A model generated the notes under the pieces. It saw only the letters and a program-made list of their open reading frames with translations, had not been told where the DNA came from and did not search any database. From the NCBI RefSeq assembly GCF_001584725.1, contig NZ_CP014606.1, forward strand, positions 496,001 to 560,000: DNA of 64,000 nucleotides, in the 5' to 3' direction. The DNA comes from an endosymbiont 'TC1' of Trimyema compressum (GTDB lineage: Bacteria; Bacillota; TC1). The position numbers and the translations under genes are program-made. Below are positions 30,951 to 41,313 of this stretch, piece by piece (position 1 is the first letter of the stretch; every line of letters begins with the position of its first letter).

Positions 30951-32156
30951 ATGTCAAAAGCAAAATTTGAAAGAAACAAACCCCATGTAAACATAGGAAC
31001 AATTGGTCACGTAGACCATGGTAAAACAACATTAACAGCAGCAATAACCAACACGTTAGCAACAACAGGAGGATCTGAAGCGAGAGCTTATGATCAGATT
31101 GACAATGCACCGGAAGAAAGAGAAAGAGGTATTACAATTAATACTTCACACGTAGAGTATGAAACAGAGAACAGACACTATGCACATGTAGACTGCCCAG
31201 GTCACGCAGACTATGTAAAGAATATGATAACAGGAGCAGCACAAATGGACGGAGCGATTTTAGTAGTAAGTGCAGCAGATGGTCCGATGCCACAAACAAG
31301 AGAGCATATTCTATTAGCGAAACAAGTCGGGGTACCATACATAGTAGTATTCTTAAATAAAGAAGATCAAGTAGACGATCCAGAATTACTAGAATTAGTA
31401 GAGATGGAAGTAAGGGAGCTACTAAGCGACAACGACTTTGACGGAGATAATGCACCAGTAGTAACAGGTTCAGCATTAAAAGCGTTAGAAGAAGGAGACG
31501 GAACAAGAGAGAACAAATGGTCTGGAAAGATTTGGGAATTAATGGATGCAGTAGATGCATACATTCCAACGCCAGAGAGAGCAACAGACAAGCCATTTTT
31601 AATGCCAATTGAGGATGTGTTCACTATTACAGGAAGAGGAACAGTAGCAACAGGCAGAGTAGAGAGAGGCATCGTAAAAGTAGGAGATGAAATTGAGATT
31701 GTAGGCTTACAAGATAAGGCAACAAAATCAACAGTAACAGGTGTAGAAATGTTTAGAAAGCTATTAGACCAAGCAGAAGCAGGGGATAATATTGGCGCAT
31801 TACTAAGAGGCATTGAGCGTTCAGACATAGAGAGAGGACAAGTATTAGCAAAGCCGGGAAGTATTAATCCACACAAGAATTTTGAAGGACAAGTATACAT
31901 CTTAACAAAAGAAGAAGGTGGCAGACACACTCCGTTTTTCAATGGATACAGACCCCAATTTTACTTTAGAACAACAGACGTAACAGGAATGGCAGAATTA
32001 CCAGAAGGAATAGAAATGGTAATGCCAGGAGATGACGTAGAGTTAAAAGTAGAATTAATAACGCCAATTGCGATTGAAGAAGGCTTACATTTTGCTATAA
32101 GAGAAGGTGGCAGAACAGTAGGAGCTGGTGTTGTAAGTAAAGTACTTGCTGACTAA
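30951..32156 (+). CDS. tuf: Elongation factor Tu, copy 2
   Basis: This is the str-operon copy of EF-Tu, 401 residues and identical in protein and DNA to copy 1 at 14104. The identical block runs from 30929 to 32160, including the ribosome binding site AAGGAGGAG. Identity that stops a few bases outside the gene on both sides points to gene conversion, or to a recent duplication of just this unit. A- and ATA-rich codon use differs from fusA just upstream. Confidence 0.98.
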   Translation: MSKAKFERNKPHVNIGTIGHVDHGKTTLTAAITNTLATTGGSEARAYDQIDNAPEERERGITINTSHVEYETENRHYAHVDCPGHADYVKNMITGAAQMDGAILVVSAADGPMPQTREHILLAKQVGVPYIVVFLNKEDQVDDPELLELVEMEVRELLSDNDFDGDNAPVVTGSALKALEEGDGTRENKWSGKIWELMDAVDAYIPTPERATDKPFLMPIEDVFTITGRGTVATGRVERGIVKVGDEIEIVGLQDKATKSTVTGVEMFRKLLDQAEAGDNIGALLRGIERSDIERGQVLAKPGSINPHKNFEGQVYILTKEEGGRHTPFFNGYRPQFYFRTTDVTGMAELPEGIEMVMPGDDVELKVELITPIAIEEGLHFAIREGGRTVGAGVVSKVLAD

Positions 32157-32182
32157 TTCAGTTGTTTTAAATTAAATAGATA

Positions 32183-32220
32183 GACACAAGTCAGTGGCTT
32201 AATGCCACTGACGTTGTGTC
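32183..32220 (+). terminator. Large hairpin between tuf and rpsJ
   Basis: GACACAA and TCAGTGGC pair with GCCACTGA and TTGTGTC, giving a 15-bp stem with a small internal loop and a 5-base apical loop. The T tract after it is weak, so it may be a terminator of the str operon or the first hairpin of an S10-operon leader. Confidence 0.6.
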
Positions 32221-32324
32221 GTTTATAGGCGAGGAAGTAGAAGGTTGCTTTTCATCTGCAGATGGAAGGGTGTTTTTATGGAGCCAGTTGTATTGAAAAT
32301 ACAAACGAAAGGAAGGAACAAAAA
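32221..32324 (+). promoter_or_regulatory. Possible S10-operon leader
   Basis: About 100 bases before rpsJ hold two further hairpins: one around TTTCATCTGCAGATGGAA (about 32251-32268), and one around TTGTATTGAAAATACAA (about 32288-32304) with a short loop. No clear promoter is seen. The structure and place fit a leader controlling the S10 operon, but no known leader family is recognised. Confidence 0.4.
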
Positions 32325-32633
32325 GTGGCAAAAGAGAAGATTAGAATTCGCTTGAAAGCATATGATCACAAGTTATTAGACCAATCAGCAAGGAAAATTG
32401 TTGAGACTGCTAAGAACACAGGTGCAATGGTTTCCGGACCAATCCCACTTCCTACAGAAAGAAACATCTATACCATTTTACGTTCTACTCACGTCCATAA
32501 GGATTCAAGAGAGCAATTTGAGATGAGAACTCATAAACGTCTTATCGATATATTGGCTCCGAACCCTAAGACAGTAGATGCGTTAATGCACATTGATTTA
32601 CCTGCAGGGGTAGATGTAGAAATTAAACTATAG
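32325..32633 (+). CDS. rpsJ: 30S ribosomal protein S10
   Basis: The 102-residue protein of the 30S head also pairs with NusG in coupling. GTG 32325 after AAAGGAAGGA is chosen; the longer frame from 32262 runs through leader hairpins. [20 protein letters not shown] is the normal family start. It is the first gene of the long S10-spc-alpha run. Confidence 0.96.
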   Translation: MAKEKIRIRLKAYDHKLLDQSARKIVETAKNTGAMVSGPIPLPTERNIYTILRSTHVHKDSREQFEMRTHKRLIDILAPNPKTVDALMHIDLPAGVDVEIKL

Positions 32634-32666
32634 GAAAAAAGATTGGAAAGGAGATGAATTGTCATA

Positions 32667-33284
32667 ATGGCTAAAGCAATTATAGGTAAAAAAATTGGAA
32701 TGACAAGCATCTTCCAAGATGGAACGATGATTCCAGTTACTGTTATTGAAGCTGGTCCTTGTGTAATTACACAAGTAAAGACTAAAGAAAATGACGGTTA
32801 TGAGGGAGTACAAGTCGGTTTTTTACCAAAAAAAGAAAAACACACAACTAAACCATTAGCGGGCCATTTCAAAAAAGGAAATGTTAGCCCACTTAAGATT
32901 TTAAAAGAGCTTCCAGTAGAAGGCGAAGCAGAAGTTGGAGCGGAAATCAGAGTTGATATTTTTGCAACAGGTGACTACGTTGATGTAACAGGAAAATCAA
33001 AAGGTAAGGGTTTTGCAGGGGTTATCAAAAGATATGGTTTTCACCGCGGACCTGAAAGTCATGGTTCTAGACACCACAGAAATGTTGGTTCTTTAGGATC
33101 TATGGATGCTGCCCGTGTATTCAAAGGCAAAAAAATGCCAGGAAGAATGGGTGGCGATTGTGTAACAGTCCAAAATTTAGTTATTGCAGACGTGTTACCA
33201 GAACAAAACTTAATTTTAATTAAAGGTGCAATTCCAGGAGCGAAAAAATCAATCGTTACTGTGAGACCTGCTAAAAAGAAGTAG
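32667..33284 (+). CDS. rplC: 50S ribosomal protein L3
   Basis: The 205-residue early-assembly protein contacts the peptidyl transferase region through its long loop ([20 protein letters not shown]). It has normal length and a good AAAGGAGAT site, and is followed by rplD at 16 bases. Confidence 0.97.
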   Translation: MAKAIIGKKIGMTSIFQDGTMIPVTVIEAGPCVITQVKTKENDGYEGVQVGFLPKKEKHTTKPLAGHFKKGNVSPLKILKELPVEGEAEVGAEIRVDIFATGDYVDVTGKSKGKGFAGVIKRYGFHRGPESHGSRHHRNVGSLGSMDAARVFKGKKMPGRMGGDCVTVQNLVIADVLPEQNLILIKGAIPGAKKSIVTVRPAKKK

Positions 33285-33299
33285 AAGGAGGTAGAGCAA

Positions 33300-33929
33300 A
33301 TGGCAAAAATAAATGTACTAAGTACTGATGGTTCTGTTAAAGAATCTTTAGAACTTAAAGACGAAGTTTTCGGTATTGAGCCAAGTGAAGCATCTGTCCA
33401 CGCTGTGGTAGTTATGCAACTTGCAAACAAACGCCAAGGAACTCACTCCACTTTAACACGTGCAGAAGTATCAGGTGGTGGAAAGAAGCCTTGGAGACAA
33501 AAAGGAACTGGTAGAGCCAGAGTAGGTAGTTCAAGAAATCCTGTCTGGAGAAAAGGTGGCGTTGCTTTTGGTCCTAAACCAAGAGATTACAGCTACAGCC
33601 TACCAAAGAAAGTTAAGCGCTTAGCTATGAAATCTGTACTAAGCGACAAAGTAGCTAATGAAGAATTAATCGTTGTAGACAGCTTTAATTTTAAAGAGCC
33701 TAAAACAAAAGAAATGAAAAATGTTTTAGCTAATTTAAAGGCTGGTAGAACAGCTTTAATTGTTACTTTAGATAAAGAGAACAACGTTATTGCTTCTGCA
33801 AGCAATTTACAAGGGGTAACAACAACTTTTACAGGCAGTGTAAATGTTTATGATATGGTCAGACATGCATCCCTAATTGCTACTAAAGAAGCTGTGCTAA
33901 AGCTGGAGGAGGTGCTTTTAGATGCGTAA
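33300..33929 (+). CDS. rplD: 50S ribosomal protein L4
   Basis: The 209-residue tunnel protein has the family loop [21 protein letters not shown]4 is the autoregulator of the S10 operon in E. coli; whether it acts so here is unknown. Its end overlaps rplW by 8 bases. Confidence 0.97.
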   Translation: MAKINVLSTDGSVKESLELKDEVFGIEPSEASVHAVVVMQLANKRQGTHSTLTRAEVSGGGKKPWRQKGTGRARVGSSRNPVWRKGGVAFGPKPRDYSYSLPKKVKRLAMKSVLSDKVANEELIVVDSFNFKEPKTKEMKNVLANLKAGRTALIVTLDKENNVIASASNLQGVTTTFTGSVNVYDMVRHASLIATKEAVLKLEEVLLDA

Positions 33930-34206
33930 CCCAGCAGATGTAATCGTCAAGCCAGTTATTTCTGAAAAGAGTATGGACTTGTCAGCACAAAATAAATATG
34001 TATTCTTTGTTAATAAAGATGCAAATAAAATTGAGATTAGACATGCAATTGAAAAACAATTCAATGTAAAAGTAGGAAAAGTTAATACGATGACTGTTAA
34101 AGGGAAGCTCAAGAGACAAGGTAAAACACAAGGCTATAGACCAGATCGTAAAAAAGCAATAGTTACTTTAATAGAAGGAACTATCGAATTATTTGAAGGC
34201 ATGTAA
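33922..34206 (+). CDS. rplW: 50S ribosomal protein L23
   Basis: The 94-residue protein sits at the tunnel exit, where trigger factor and SRP dock. It starts inside the end of rplD (8-base overlap) after GGAGGAGG. Family segments [12 protein letters not shown] and [13 protein letters not shown] are visible. Confidence 0.97.
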   Translation: MRNPADVIVKPVISEKSMDLSAQNKYVFFVNKDANKIEIRHAIEKQFNVKVGKVNTMTVKGKLKRQGKTQGYRPDRKKAIVTLIEGTIELFEGM

Positions 34207-34231
34207 ACCAGAGAGATAAGGAGGAGAAAAG

Positions 34232-35065
34232 ATGGCATTAAAATCTTTCAGACCAACATCACCTGGTTTAAGACAAATGACGGTTTCTTCATTTGAAGAA
34301 GTAACTGCAAAAAAACCTGAAAAGTCTTTAACAGCCCCACTATCAAAAAAAGCAGGGCGTAATAACCAGGGTAGAATTACAGTAAGACACCGCGGAGGCG
34401 GCGAAAAACGTCTATATAGAATTATTGATTTTAAAAGAAACAAGGACAATATTCCAGCAAAAGTGGAGAGTATTGAGTATGATCCAAATCGCTCAGCTAA
34501 TATTGCACTACTACACTACGCAGACGGAGAAAAAAGATATATTTTAGCACCAGAAGGATTAAAAGTAGGCGTTAAAGTTGAATCTGGCGAAAAAGCTGAT
34601 ATTAAGCCAGGTAATGCATTACCACTTGCAAACATCCCTGTGGGTGCCACAATTCATAACATTGAGATGAAGCCTGGAAAAGGTGGACAACTTGTTAGAG
34701 GTGCAGGAAACTCTGCACAGTTAATGGCTAAAGAAGGTCGTTATGCACAAGTGCGAATGCCTTCCAGTGAAGTAAGAATGATTTTAGTTGACTGTAAAGC
34801 AACAATTGGCGAAGTTGGTAATGGAGACCATGGTAATATTACTATTGGTAAAGCTGGACGTAAACGTCACTTAGGCTTCCGTCCAACAGTTCGTGGCGTT
34901 GTAATGAACCCTAACGATCACCCACACGGTGGTGGTGAAGGACGTTCACCAGTTGGCAGAAAACATCCAGTTACCCCTTGGGGTAGACCAGCGCTTGGAC
35001 AAAGAACAAGAAAGAAAACAAATTCTTCTGATAAGTTCATTGTTCGTAGACGTTATGATAAGTAG
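34232..35065 (+). CDS. rplB: 50S ribosomal protein L2
   Basis: The 277-residue protein is required for subunit joining and peptidyl transfer. The conserved C-terminal segment [18 protein letters not shown], with its essential His, is intact. AAGGAGGAG precedes the ATG. Confidence 0.98.
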   Translation: MALKSFRPTSPGLRQMTVSSFEEVTAKKPEKSLTAPLSKKAGRNNQGRITVRHRGGGEKRLYRIIDFKRNKDNIPAKVESIEYDPNRSANIALLHYADGEKRYILAPEGLKVGVKVESGEKADIKPGNALPLANIPVGATIHNIEMKPGKGGQLVRGAGNSAQLMAKEGRYAQVRMPSSEVRMILVDCKATIGEVGNGDHGNITIGKAGRKRHLGFRPTVRGVVMNPNDHPHGGGEGRSPVGRKHPVTPWGRPALGQRTRKKTNSSDKFIVRRRYDK

Positions 35066-35083
35066 TGAAGGGAGGACAAAATT

Positions 35084-35353
35084 GTGTCAAGATCAATAAA
35101 AAAAGGTCCTTATTGTGAACCTAAACTTTTGAAAAAAGTTGAAGCAATGAATGAAACAGATGAAAAACGCGTTATTAAAACGTGGTCCAGAAGATCTACA
35201 ATTTTCCCTGAAATGGTAGGATATACCTTTAATGTACATAATGGAAGAAAACATATTCCAGTGTATGTATCTGAGGATATGGTAGGTCATAAATTAGGTG
35301 AGTTTGCTCCGACAAGAACTTACAGAGGTCATGCGGGCAACAAAGCTAGATAG
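35084..35353 (+). CDS. rpsS: 30S ribosomal protein S19
   Basis: The 89-residue protein of the 30S head starts at GTG 35084 after [26 protein letters not shown] and [14 protein letters not shown] are standard family features. Confidence 0.96.
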   Translation: MSRSIKKGPYCEPKLLKKVEAMNETDEKRVIKTWSRRSTIFPEMVGYTFNVHNGRKHIPVYVSEDMVGHKLGEFAPTRTYRGHAGNKAR

Positions 35354-35371
35354 AGGAAGGAGGACAAAATA

Positions 35372-35716
35372 ATGGCAAGTGAAGTAAAAGCAGTTGCGAA
35401 ATATATGCGTATCTCCCCTCAAAAATTGAGAAGTGTTGCAAATGAAATTAGGGGTAAAGAATTAAGAAATGCATTAGCTATCTTAAAATTCTCTCCTAAA
35501 AAAGCATCATTTTTGCTGGAGAAAGTAGTTAAATCTGCTGCGAGTAATGCAGAAAATAACAGCAGCTTAAATAAAGATGCCCTGTATATTTCTGAAATAT
35601 ATGTAGGGGAAGGTCCAACCTTGAAACGCTTTAAACCAAGAGCGATGGGAAGAGCCGATTTAGTACTAAAAAGAACCAGCCATGTAACAGTAGTTGTGGC
35701 TGAGAAGGAGGTTTAG
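35372..35716 (+). CDS. rplV: 50S ribosomal protein L22
   Basis: The 114-residue protein has a long beta hairpin lining the exit tunnel, here around [19 protein letters not shown]. There is no insertion of the kind tied to macrolide resistance that I can see. Two bases separate it from rpsC. Confidence 0.96.
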   Translation: MASEVKAVAKYMRISPQKLRSVANEIRGKELRNALAILKFSPKKASFLLEKVVKSAASNAENNSSLNKDALYISEIYVGEGPTLKRFKPRAMGRADLVLKRTSHVTVVVAEKEV

Positions 35717-35718
35717 TA

Positions 35719-36393
35719 GTGGGACAGAAAGTACATCCAAAATCAATGCGTTTAGGCGTTGTTCAGGACTGGGATGCAAAATGGTACGGTAGCAATAAAG
35801 ATTATTCAGATATTTTATTGGAAGATGTAAAAATCAGAGAATATATTAAGAAAAGTTTATACCACGCTGGCATTGCTAGAATTTTAATTGAGCGTGTAGG
35901 CAAGCGTATTACTATTACCATCCACACAGGTAAACCAGGAGTGGTTATCGGACGTGGTGGTTCTGAAATTGAAAAATTAAGAAACTCATTAAAATCCATG
36001 GTTAAAGGACATCAAATAAATATTAAAGTAATTGAAGTGAAAAAGCCAGAAATGGAAGCTCAATTAATTGCTGAGAATATTGCAGCACAATTAGAAAAAA
36101 GAATTTCTTTCAGACGTGCTGTTAAGCAAGCAGTTCAACGTGCTATGAAAATTGGTGCAGGTGGTATCAGAGTAGCTGTATCCGGTCGTTTAGGTGGCGC
36201 TGAAATTGCTAGAACTGAATGGTATAGCGAGGGTAAAGTGCCATTGCATACAATTCGTGCCAATGTAGTTTATGCAACAGCTGAAGCTGATACTACTTAT
36301 GGAAAAATTGGTGTAAAAACATGGGTTTACCTAGGAGACATCCTTACTGAAGAAAAAAACAGGAAGTTAAGGAGGGGAAGTGAATCATGTTAA
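35719..36393 (+). CDS. rpsC: 30S ribosomal protein S3
   Basis: The 224-residue protein lines the mRNA entry channel. A KH domain motif ([13 protein letters not shown]) is present. It starts at GTG 35719 after AAGGAGG at the end of rplV, and overlaps the rplP start by 7 bases. Confidence 0.97.
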   Translation: MGQKVHPKSMRLGVVQDWDAKWYGSNKDYSDILLEDVKIREYIKKSLYHAGIARILIERVGKRITITIHTGKPGVVIGRGGSEIEKLRNSLKSMVKGHQINIKVIEVKKPEMEAQLIAENIAAQLEKRISFRRAVKQAVQRAMKIGAGGIRVAVSGRLGGAEIARTEWYSEGKVPLHTIRANVVYATAEADTTYGKIGVKTWVYLGDILTEEKNRKLRRGSESC

Positions 36394-36830
36394 TGCCTAA
36401 AAAGGTTAAATACAGAAGACCTCGCCGTCCTAAGAAGATGAAGGGGAAATCAAAAGGTGGCAACCATGTAACTTATGGTGAATTTGGCTTAAGAGCTACA
36501 TCACCAGCATGGGTTACTTCAAGACAAATTGAAGCAGCACGTATCGCCATGACCCGTTATACAAAAAGAGACGGTAAAGTATGGATTAAAATATTTCCGG
36601 ATCGTCCAATTACACAAACTCCTGCGGAAACTCGTATGGGTAAAGGCAAAGGTTCTCCGGAGTATTGGGTAGCAGTGGTTAAACCAGGACGTGTTCTTTT
36701 TGAAATTTCTGGTATTAGCGAAGAGCAAGCTCGCGAGGCTATGCGTCTAGCATCACACAAGCTCCCATTAAAAACAAAATTCGTTGTGAAAGCCGACGAA
36801 GAAATTGGTGGTGACGCTAATGAAAAATAA
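36387..36830 (+). CDS. rplP: 50S ribosomal protein L16
   Basis: The 147-residue protein binds near the A-site tRNA elbow. The start [20 protein letters not shown] matches the family. It overlaps both rpsC (7 bases) and rpmC (11 bases), which shows tight coupling. Confidence 0.97.
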   Translation: MLMPKKVKYRRPRRPKKMKGKSKGGNHVTYGEFGLRATSPAWVTSRQIEAARIAMTRYTKRDGKVWIKIFPDRPITQTPAETRMGKGKGSPEYWVAVVKPGRVLFEISGISEEQAREAMRLASHKLPLKTKFVVKADEEIGGDANEK

Positions 36831-37011
36831 AGAATATAGAGATTTATCAACTGATGAATTAGTCTCTCAAATAGATGGTTTAAAAAAAGAGTTATTTAAC
36901 TTGAGATTCCAAGCAGCGACAGCGCAATTATCAAATCCAATGCGCATTCGTGAAGTTAAGCGTTCTATTGCAAGAGCAAAAACGATCTTAACGCAAAAAG
37001 AAAATCAATAG
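36820..37011 (+). CDS. rpmC: 50S ribosomal protein L29
   Basis: The 63-residue protein lies at the tunnel exit beside L23. ATG 36820 is chosen, giving the family start [15 protein letters not shown]; a GTG at 36805 inside rplP would add five foreign residues. It overlaps rplP by 11 bases. Confidence 0.94.
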   Translation: MKNKEYRDLSTDELVSQIDGLKKELFNLRFQAATAQLSNPMRIREVKRSIARAKTILTQKENQ

Positions 37012-37026
37012 AAGGAGGAAAGATTC

Positions 37027-37290
37027 TTGGAAAGAAATACAAGCAGAAAAACAAGAATTGGTGTTGTTGTTAGTGATAAAATGGACAAAACAGTTGTTGT
37101 TAAAGTTGAAAACTTTAAAAAACACTCTATTTATCACAAGCGTTTTAAAGTATCTAAAAAATTTAAAGCACATGATGAAAACAACACTTGCATGATAGGT
37201 GATAAAGTAAAAATTATGGAAACACGTCCTCTTTCTAAAGATAAACATTTTAGAGTACTTGAAGTACTTGTAAAAGGTAAGAGGGTTTAG
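37027..37290 (+). CDS. rpsQ: 30S ribosomal protein S17
   Basis: The 87-residue rRNA-binding OB-fold protein starts at TTG 37027 after [27 protein letters not shown] is the family signature. Confidence 0.96.
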   Translation: MERNTSRKTRIGVVVSDKMDKTVVVKVENFKKHSIYHKRFKVSKKFKAHDENNTCMIGDKVKIMETRPLSKDKHFRVLEVLVKGKRV

Positions 37291-37317
37291 TATCTGCCAT
37301 AAAAGGAGGGTTATGAA

Positions 37318-37686
37318 ATGGTCCAACAAGAATCAAGATTAAAAGTTGGGGACAATACTGGAGCAAAAGAATTACTTTGCATTCGTGTTCTAGGTGGTTC
37401 TAGAAAAAGAACGGCTTCTGTGGGAGATGTTATCGTATGTTCCGTCAAACACGCAACACCAGGTGGCGTGGTAAAGAAGGGCGAGGTAGTGAAAGCTGTT
37501 GTAGTTCGTACTGTTTACCAAACAAGACGCCCTGATGGTTCTTATATTAAATTTAATGAAAATGCAGCAGTTTTAATTAAAGATGATGGTACTCCGAAAG
37601 GCACCCGTATCTTTGGTCCTGTTGCTAGAGAGCTCAGAGAGAAAAACTATATGAAAATTGTTTCTCTAGCACCAGAAGTGCTATAG
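37318..37686 (+). CDS. rplN: 50S ribosomal protein L14
   Basis: The 122-residue protein at the subunit interface begins [20 protein letters not shown], the normal family start, after [29 protein letters not shown] closes it. No oddity. Confidence 0.97.
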   Translation: MVQQESRLKVGDNTGAKELLCIRVLGGSRKRTASVGDVIVCSVKHATPGGVVKKGEVVKAVVVRTVYQTRRPDGSYIKFNENAAVLIKDDGTPKGTRIFGPVARELREKNYMKIVSLAPEVL

Positions 37687-37706
37687 AAATTACGGAGGTG
37701 AACAAG

Positions 37707-38027
37707 TTGACACCACACTTACATGTGAAAAAAGGGGATAAGGTAGAAATTATCGTCGGTAAAGATAAAAATAAAAACGGCAAGATTCTGGAGAGTTATC
37801 CAAGTGATGGAAAAGTACTCGTTAAAGGAATTAATAAAGTTAAAAGACATACAAAAGGGACTCAAAAGAATCCGCAGGGTGGCATTATCGAGAAAGAAGC
37901 ACCTATTCAAGCGTCTAATGTTCTTCTGTTTTGTTCTAAGTGCAACCGTGGCGTGCGTCATGGACACGAAGTTAAAGAAGACAAAAAAGTACGCGTATGT
38001 AAAAAATGCGGAAAAGTATTAGACTAA
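37707..38027 (+). CDS. rplX: 50S ribosomal protein L24
   Basis: The 106-residue KOW-domain assembly initiator starts at TTG 37707. A GTG at 37698 directly abuts the GGAGG site and is rejected. [20 protein letters not shown] is the KOW motif. A Cys set near the C-terminus (CSKCN and CKKCG) suggests a bound zinc. Confidence 0.94.
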   Translation: MTPHLHVKKGDKVEIIVGKDKNKNGKILESYPSDGKVLVKGINKVKRHTKGTQKNPQGGIIEKEAPIQASNVLLFCSKCNRGVRHGHEVKEDKKVRVCKKCGKVLD

Positions 38028-38046
38028 AAGAAAGGAGGACCTTACA

Positions 38047-38586
38047 TTGGCTAGACTAAAAGATACGTATAAGGAAGAAGTTGTGCCTGCATTAGTTGAA
38101 AAGTTTTCATATAAAAATGTTAACGAAGCACCAAAACTTAACAAAATTATTGTTAATATGGGTGTTGGTGAAGCAGTGCAAAACAGCAAAGTTTTAGAAG
38201 GAGCAGTTTCTGATATTATAATGATTACTGGACAAAAACCTGTAATCACTAAAGCAAAAAAATCTATTGCTACTTTTAAATTAAGAGAAGGCATGCCTAT
38301 CGGCTGTAAAGTTACAATGAGAGGCGCTAGAATGTATGAATTTCTAGATCGCTTAGTGAATGCTTCCTTGCCGAGGGTTCGTGATTTTAAAGGAATCTCT
38401 AATAAAGGTTTCGATGGTCGTGGTAACTATACATTAGGTATCACTGAGCAATTAATATTTCCTGAAATTGATTTTGATAAAATTGATAAAGTAAGAGGGA
38501 TGGATATAACATTTGTTACAACAGCAAAAACAGATGAGGAAGCGAGAGAATTACTAAAGTTACTCGGCGCTCCTTTTGCTAAGTAA
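38047..38586 (+). CDS. rplE: 50S ribosomal protein L5
   Basis: The 179-residue 5S rRNA-binding protein starts at TTG 38047 after [24 protein letters not shown] and [20 protein letters not shown] are standard. Confidence 0.97.
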   Translation: MARLKDTYKEEVVPALVEKFSYKNVNEAPKLNKIIVNMGVGEAVQNSKVLEGAVSDIIMITGQKPVITKAKKSIATFKLREGMPIGCKVTMRGARMYEFLDRLVNASLPRVRDFKGISNKGFDGRGNYTLGITEQLIFPEIDFDKIDKVRGMDITFVTTAKTDEEARELLKLLGAPFAK

Positions 38587-38601
38587 TTAAGGAGGATAGC
38601 A

Positions 38602-38787
38602 ATGGCTAAAACATCAAAAAAAATAAGTCAACAAAGAACTCCTAAGTATAAAGTTAGAGCTTATAATCGCTGCAAAATTTGTGGAAGACCACATGCATAT
38701 ATCAGAAAATTTGGTATCTGCAGAATTTGTTTCCGCAAAAGAGCCAGCAATGGAGAATTGCCTGGAGTTAGAAAAGCAAGCTGGTAA
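38602..38787 (+). CDS. rpsN: 30S ribosomal protein S14, zinc type
   Basis: The 61-residue short form carries the zinc-binding set [10 protein letters not shown] and CRICFR. This type is typical of Gram-positive bacteria. It lies between rplE and rpsH in normal order. Confidence 0.96.
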   Translation: MAKTSKKISQQRTPKYKVRAYNRCKICGRPHAYIRKFGICRICFRKRASNGELPGVRKASW

Positions 38788-38814
38788 GCATATGCTTTGG
38801 AAGGAGGTATTTGA

Positions 38815-39216
38815 ATGGTAATGACAGATCCAATAGCGGATTATTTAACAAGAGTTCGTAACGCGAATACTGCATATAAGAAATCTGTAGATATTCCTGC
38901 TTCTAATTTAAAGGAGTCTATGTCTCGTATTCTAAAAGAGGAAGGCTTTATAAAAGGATTTGAAGTAGTAGATGGCGACAACCCTGCTAAAAAAGCAATT
39001 CGCGTTTATTTAAAATATGATGATAAAACAAGAGTAATTTCCGGACTAAAAAGAATTAGCAAACCTAGCCTTAGAGTATATGTAGGAACTGAAGATGTTC
39101 CTAGAGTGTTAGGTGGTTTCGGTATTGCAGTTCTTTCAACATCAAAAGGAATTATGACAGATAAATCAGCAAGAAAAGAAGGCGTTGGTGGAGAAGTACT
39201 CTGCTATGTCTGGTAA
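38815..39216 (+). CDS. rpsH: 30S ribosomal protein S8
   Basis: The 133-residue protein binds the central domain of 16S rRNA and in other bacteria represses the spc operon. ATG 38815 has AGGAGG at a proper distance; ATG 38821 is a close alternative. [16 protein letters not shown] and [11 protein letters not shown] are family ends. Confidence 0.96.
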   Translation: MVMTDPIADYLTRVRNANTAYKKSVDIPASNLKESMSRILKEEGFIKGFEVVDGDNPAKKAIRVYLKYDDKTRVISGLKRISKPSLRVYVGTEDVPRVLGGFGIAVLSTSKGIMTDKSARKEGVGGEVLCYVW

Positions 39217-39230
39217 CCAGGAGGTACAAC

Positions 39231-39770
39231 ATGTCAAGAATAGGTAAAGCACCTGTTGTTATTCCCGAAGGAGCGGAAGTAAACGTCTCTGGTAGCCATG
39301 TGGCAGTTAAGGGACCTAAAGGAAAATTAGAGTTTACTTTTGAGCCTGTAATAACAATTAAAGTAGAAGACGGTGAAGTATTGGTTTCAAGAGCAGATGA
39401 TGATAAACATAACCGTTCACTACACGGAATGACAAGAGCGATAATAAACAATATGGTAACTGGTGTAAGCACTGGTTTCCAAAAAGAGTTAAACATGGTT
39501 GGGGTAGGTTATAAAGCCAATCTTGCTGGGAAGAAACTAGTTGTAAATGCTGGTTATTCCCATCCAGTTGAAATGGAAGTTGAAGCTGGTTTAGAAGTTG
39601 AGGTTCCAAAACCAACAGTGATTATTGTTAAAGGTATTGATAAGCAACAAGTAGGGGCTTTTGCTGCTAATGTGAGAAGTATTCGTCTACCTGAGCCATA
39701 TAAAGGCAAAGGTATTAAGTATGCTGACGAACATATTAGAAGAAAAGTCGGTAAAACTGGCTCCAAATAG
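39231..39770 (+). CDS. rplF: 50S ribosomal protein L6
   Basis: The 179-residue protein near the factor-binding site has two repeated domains. The start [19 protein letters not shown] and the C-terminal [19 protein letters not shown] are typical. Confidence 0.97.
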   Translation: MSRIGKAPVVIPEGAEVNVSGSHVAVKGPKGKLEFTFEPVITIKVEDGEVLVSRADDDKHNRSLHGMTRAIINNMVTGVSTGFQKELNMVGVGYKANLAGKKLVVNAGYSHPVEMEVEAGLEVEVPKPTVIIVKGIDKQQVGAFAANVRSIRLPEPYKGKGIKYADEHIRRKVGKTGSK

Positions 39771-39792
39771 AGCAAGAAAGGAGTGAGCAGTT

Positions 39793-40149
39793 TTGATTAA
39801 ACAGATTAACAGAAAAAAAGTTCGTGCTAAGAAACACAGAAGAGTTCGTAAAAATATCAGCGGAACAGCAACCTGTCCAAGACTATGTGTTTTCAGAAGT
39901 GGAAAAAACATTCATGCTCAGATTATCGATGATGTTGCAGGTCACACATTGGTTGCAGCTTCCTCTCTTGAAGTGAGGGATGTAAATGGTGGCAATGTAG
40001 AAGGCGCTGGTGTTGTTGGTAAATTACTTGCTGAAAAAGCAGTTAAAGCTTGTGTGAAATCAGTAGTTTTTGATAGAAGTGGCTATATTTATCACGGAAG
40101 AGTTCAAGCCCTTGCAGAAGGTGCTAGAGAAGGCGGATTAGAATTTTAA
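39793..40149 (+). CDS. rplR: 50S ribosomal protein L18
   Basis: The 118-residue 5S rRNA-binding protein starts at TTG 39793 after AAAGGAGTG. A basic N-terminus and [20 protein letters not shown] are visible family features. Confidence 0.96.
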   Translation: MIKQINRKKVRAKKHRRVRKNISGTATCPRLCVFRSGKNIHAQIIDDVAGHTLVAASSLEVRDVNGGNVEGAGVVGKLLAEKAVKACVKSVVFDRSGYIYHGRVQALAEGAREGGLEF

Positions 40150-40169
40150 ATCCAAAAGGAGGGAAAAAC

Positions 40170-40667
40170 GTGCACACTGATGAAAAAAAGAGTGAATTCT
40201 CAGAAAGAGTAGTCAACATTAATCGTGTTGCTAAGGTCGTAAAAGGTGGACGTCGTTTTAGCTTTAGTGCTTTAGTCGTTGTTGGCGATGGCGAAGGCAG
40301 AGTTGGCGTAGGACATGGGAAAGCTCAAGAAGTTCCTACAGCTATTAAAAAAGCTGTTGAAGATGCAAAGAAAAATGTTATCAATGTTCCGATTGTTAAT
40401 ACAACAATACCCCACCAAATTATCGGTAAATTCGGAGCAGGTGCCGTTCTATTAAAACCTGCAGCAAATGGTACTGGCGTTATTGCTGGTGGACCAGCGC
40501 GTGCAGTTTTAGAATTAGCAGGCATTAAAAATATTTTGACAAAATCTTTAGGCTCATCTAATAAAAATAACATGGTATATGCTACCATAGAAGGTTTAGC
40601 TTCTTTGAAGCGCGCTGATGAAGTAGCAAGACTACGCGGTAAAACCACCGACGAGTTATTCGGTTAG
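40170..40667 (+). CDS. rpsE: 30S ribosomal protein S5
   Basis: The 165-residue protein helps decoding accuracy and mRNA unwinding. It starts at GTG 40170 after [28 protein letters not shown] is the RNA-binding domain start. Confidence 0.97.
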   Translation: MHTDEKKSEFSERVVNINRVAKVVKGGRRFSFSALVVVGDGEGRVGVGHGKAQEVPTAIKKAVEDAKKNVINVPIVNTTIPHQIIGKFGAGAVLLKPAANGTGVIAGGPARAVLELAGIKNILTKSLGSSNKNNMVYATIEGLASLKRADEVARLRGKTTDELFG

Positions 40668-40678
40668 GAGGGATGGGC

Positions 40679-40858
40679 GTGAAAGAAGTAAAAGTTACAT
40701 TAGTTAAAAGTATTATTGGACGTCCTGAAAGACAGAAGGAAACTGTAAGGTCTTTAGGTTTAGGAAAAATTAACAGCCAAGTAATACAAAAGCTAACACC
40801 AGATATTGAGGGGAAATTAAATAAAGTTTCTCATCTGGTCAAATATGAAGAAATATAG
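40679..40858 (+). CDS. rpmD: 50S ribosomal protein L30
   Basis: The 59-residue protein starts best at GTG 40679, about six bases after AGGAGG. An ATG at 40673 is too close to that site. [20 protein letters not shown] is the family motif. Confidence 0.93.
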   Translation: MKEVKVTLVKSIIGRPERQKETVRSLGLGKINSQVIQKLTPDIEGKLNKVSHLVKYEEI

Positions 40859-40869
40859 GAGGTTTTGTG

Positions 40870-41310
40870 ATGAAGCTTCATGATTTAAGCCCAGCAGCAG
40901 GTGCAAAAAAAGCATCTAAACGTGTTGGAAGAGGCATGGGTTCTGGTACAGGCAAAACCTGTGGTAGAGGTCATAATGGCCAAAAATCCCGTTCTGGCTA
41001 TAGCCAAAAAAGAGGATTTGAAGGCGGACAAATGCCTTTAATTAGAAGAATACCAAAAAGAGGTTTTACAAATATATTTGCAACAGAGTATACTATTATA
41101 AATCTAGACCAATTAAATAGATTTGAAGATGGTGCTACAGTAACTATTGACGATATGCTAAACTGTGGAGTTGCTAGAAAGCTTCAAGATGGCATTAAAA
41201 TTCTCGGTAATGGTGAAGTAACAAAAAAATTAACAGTTCAATGTAACAAAATTAGCGATTCCGCAAAAAGTAAGATTGAAGCTGCTGGAGGAAAAGTAGA
41301 GGTGATTTAA
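40870..41310 (+). CDS. rplO: 50S ribosomal protein L15
   Basis: The 146-residue late-assembly protein starts at ATG 40870 (an in-frame GTG three bases upstream is the alternative). The Gly/Arg-rich N-terminus ([20 protein letters not shown]) is standard. secY follows after 3 bases. Confidence 0.96.
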   Translation: MKLHDLSPAAGAKKASKRVGRGMGSGTGKTCGRGHNGQKSRSGYSQKRGFEGGQMPLIRRIPKRGFTNIFATEYTIINLDQLNRFEDGATVTIDDMLNCGVARKLQDGIKILGNGEVTKKLTVQCNKISDSAKSKIEAAGGKVEVI

Positions 41311-41313
41311 GTA

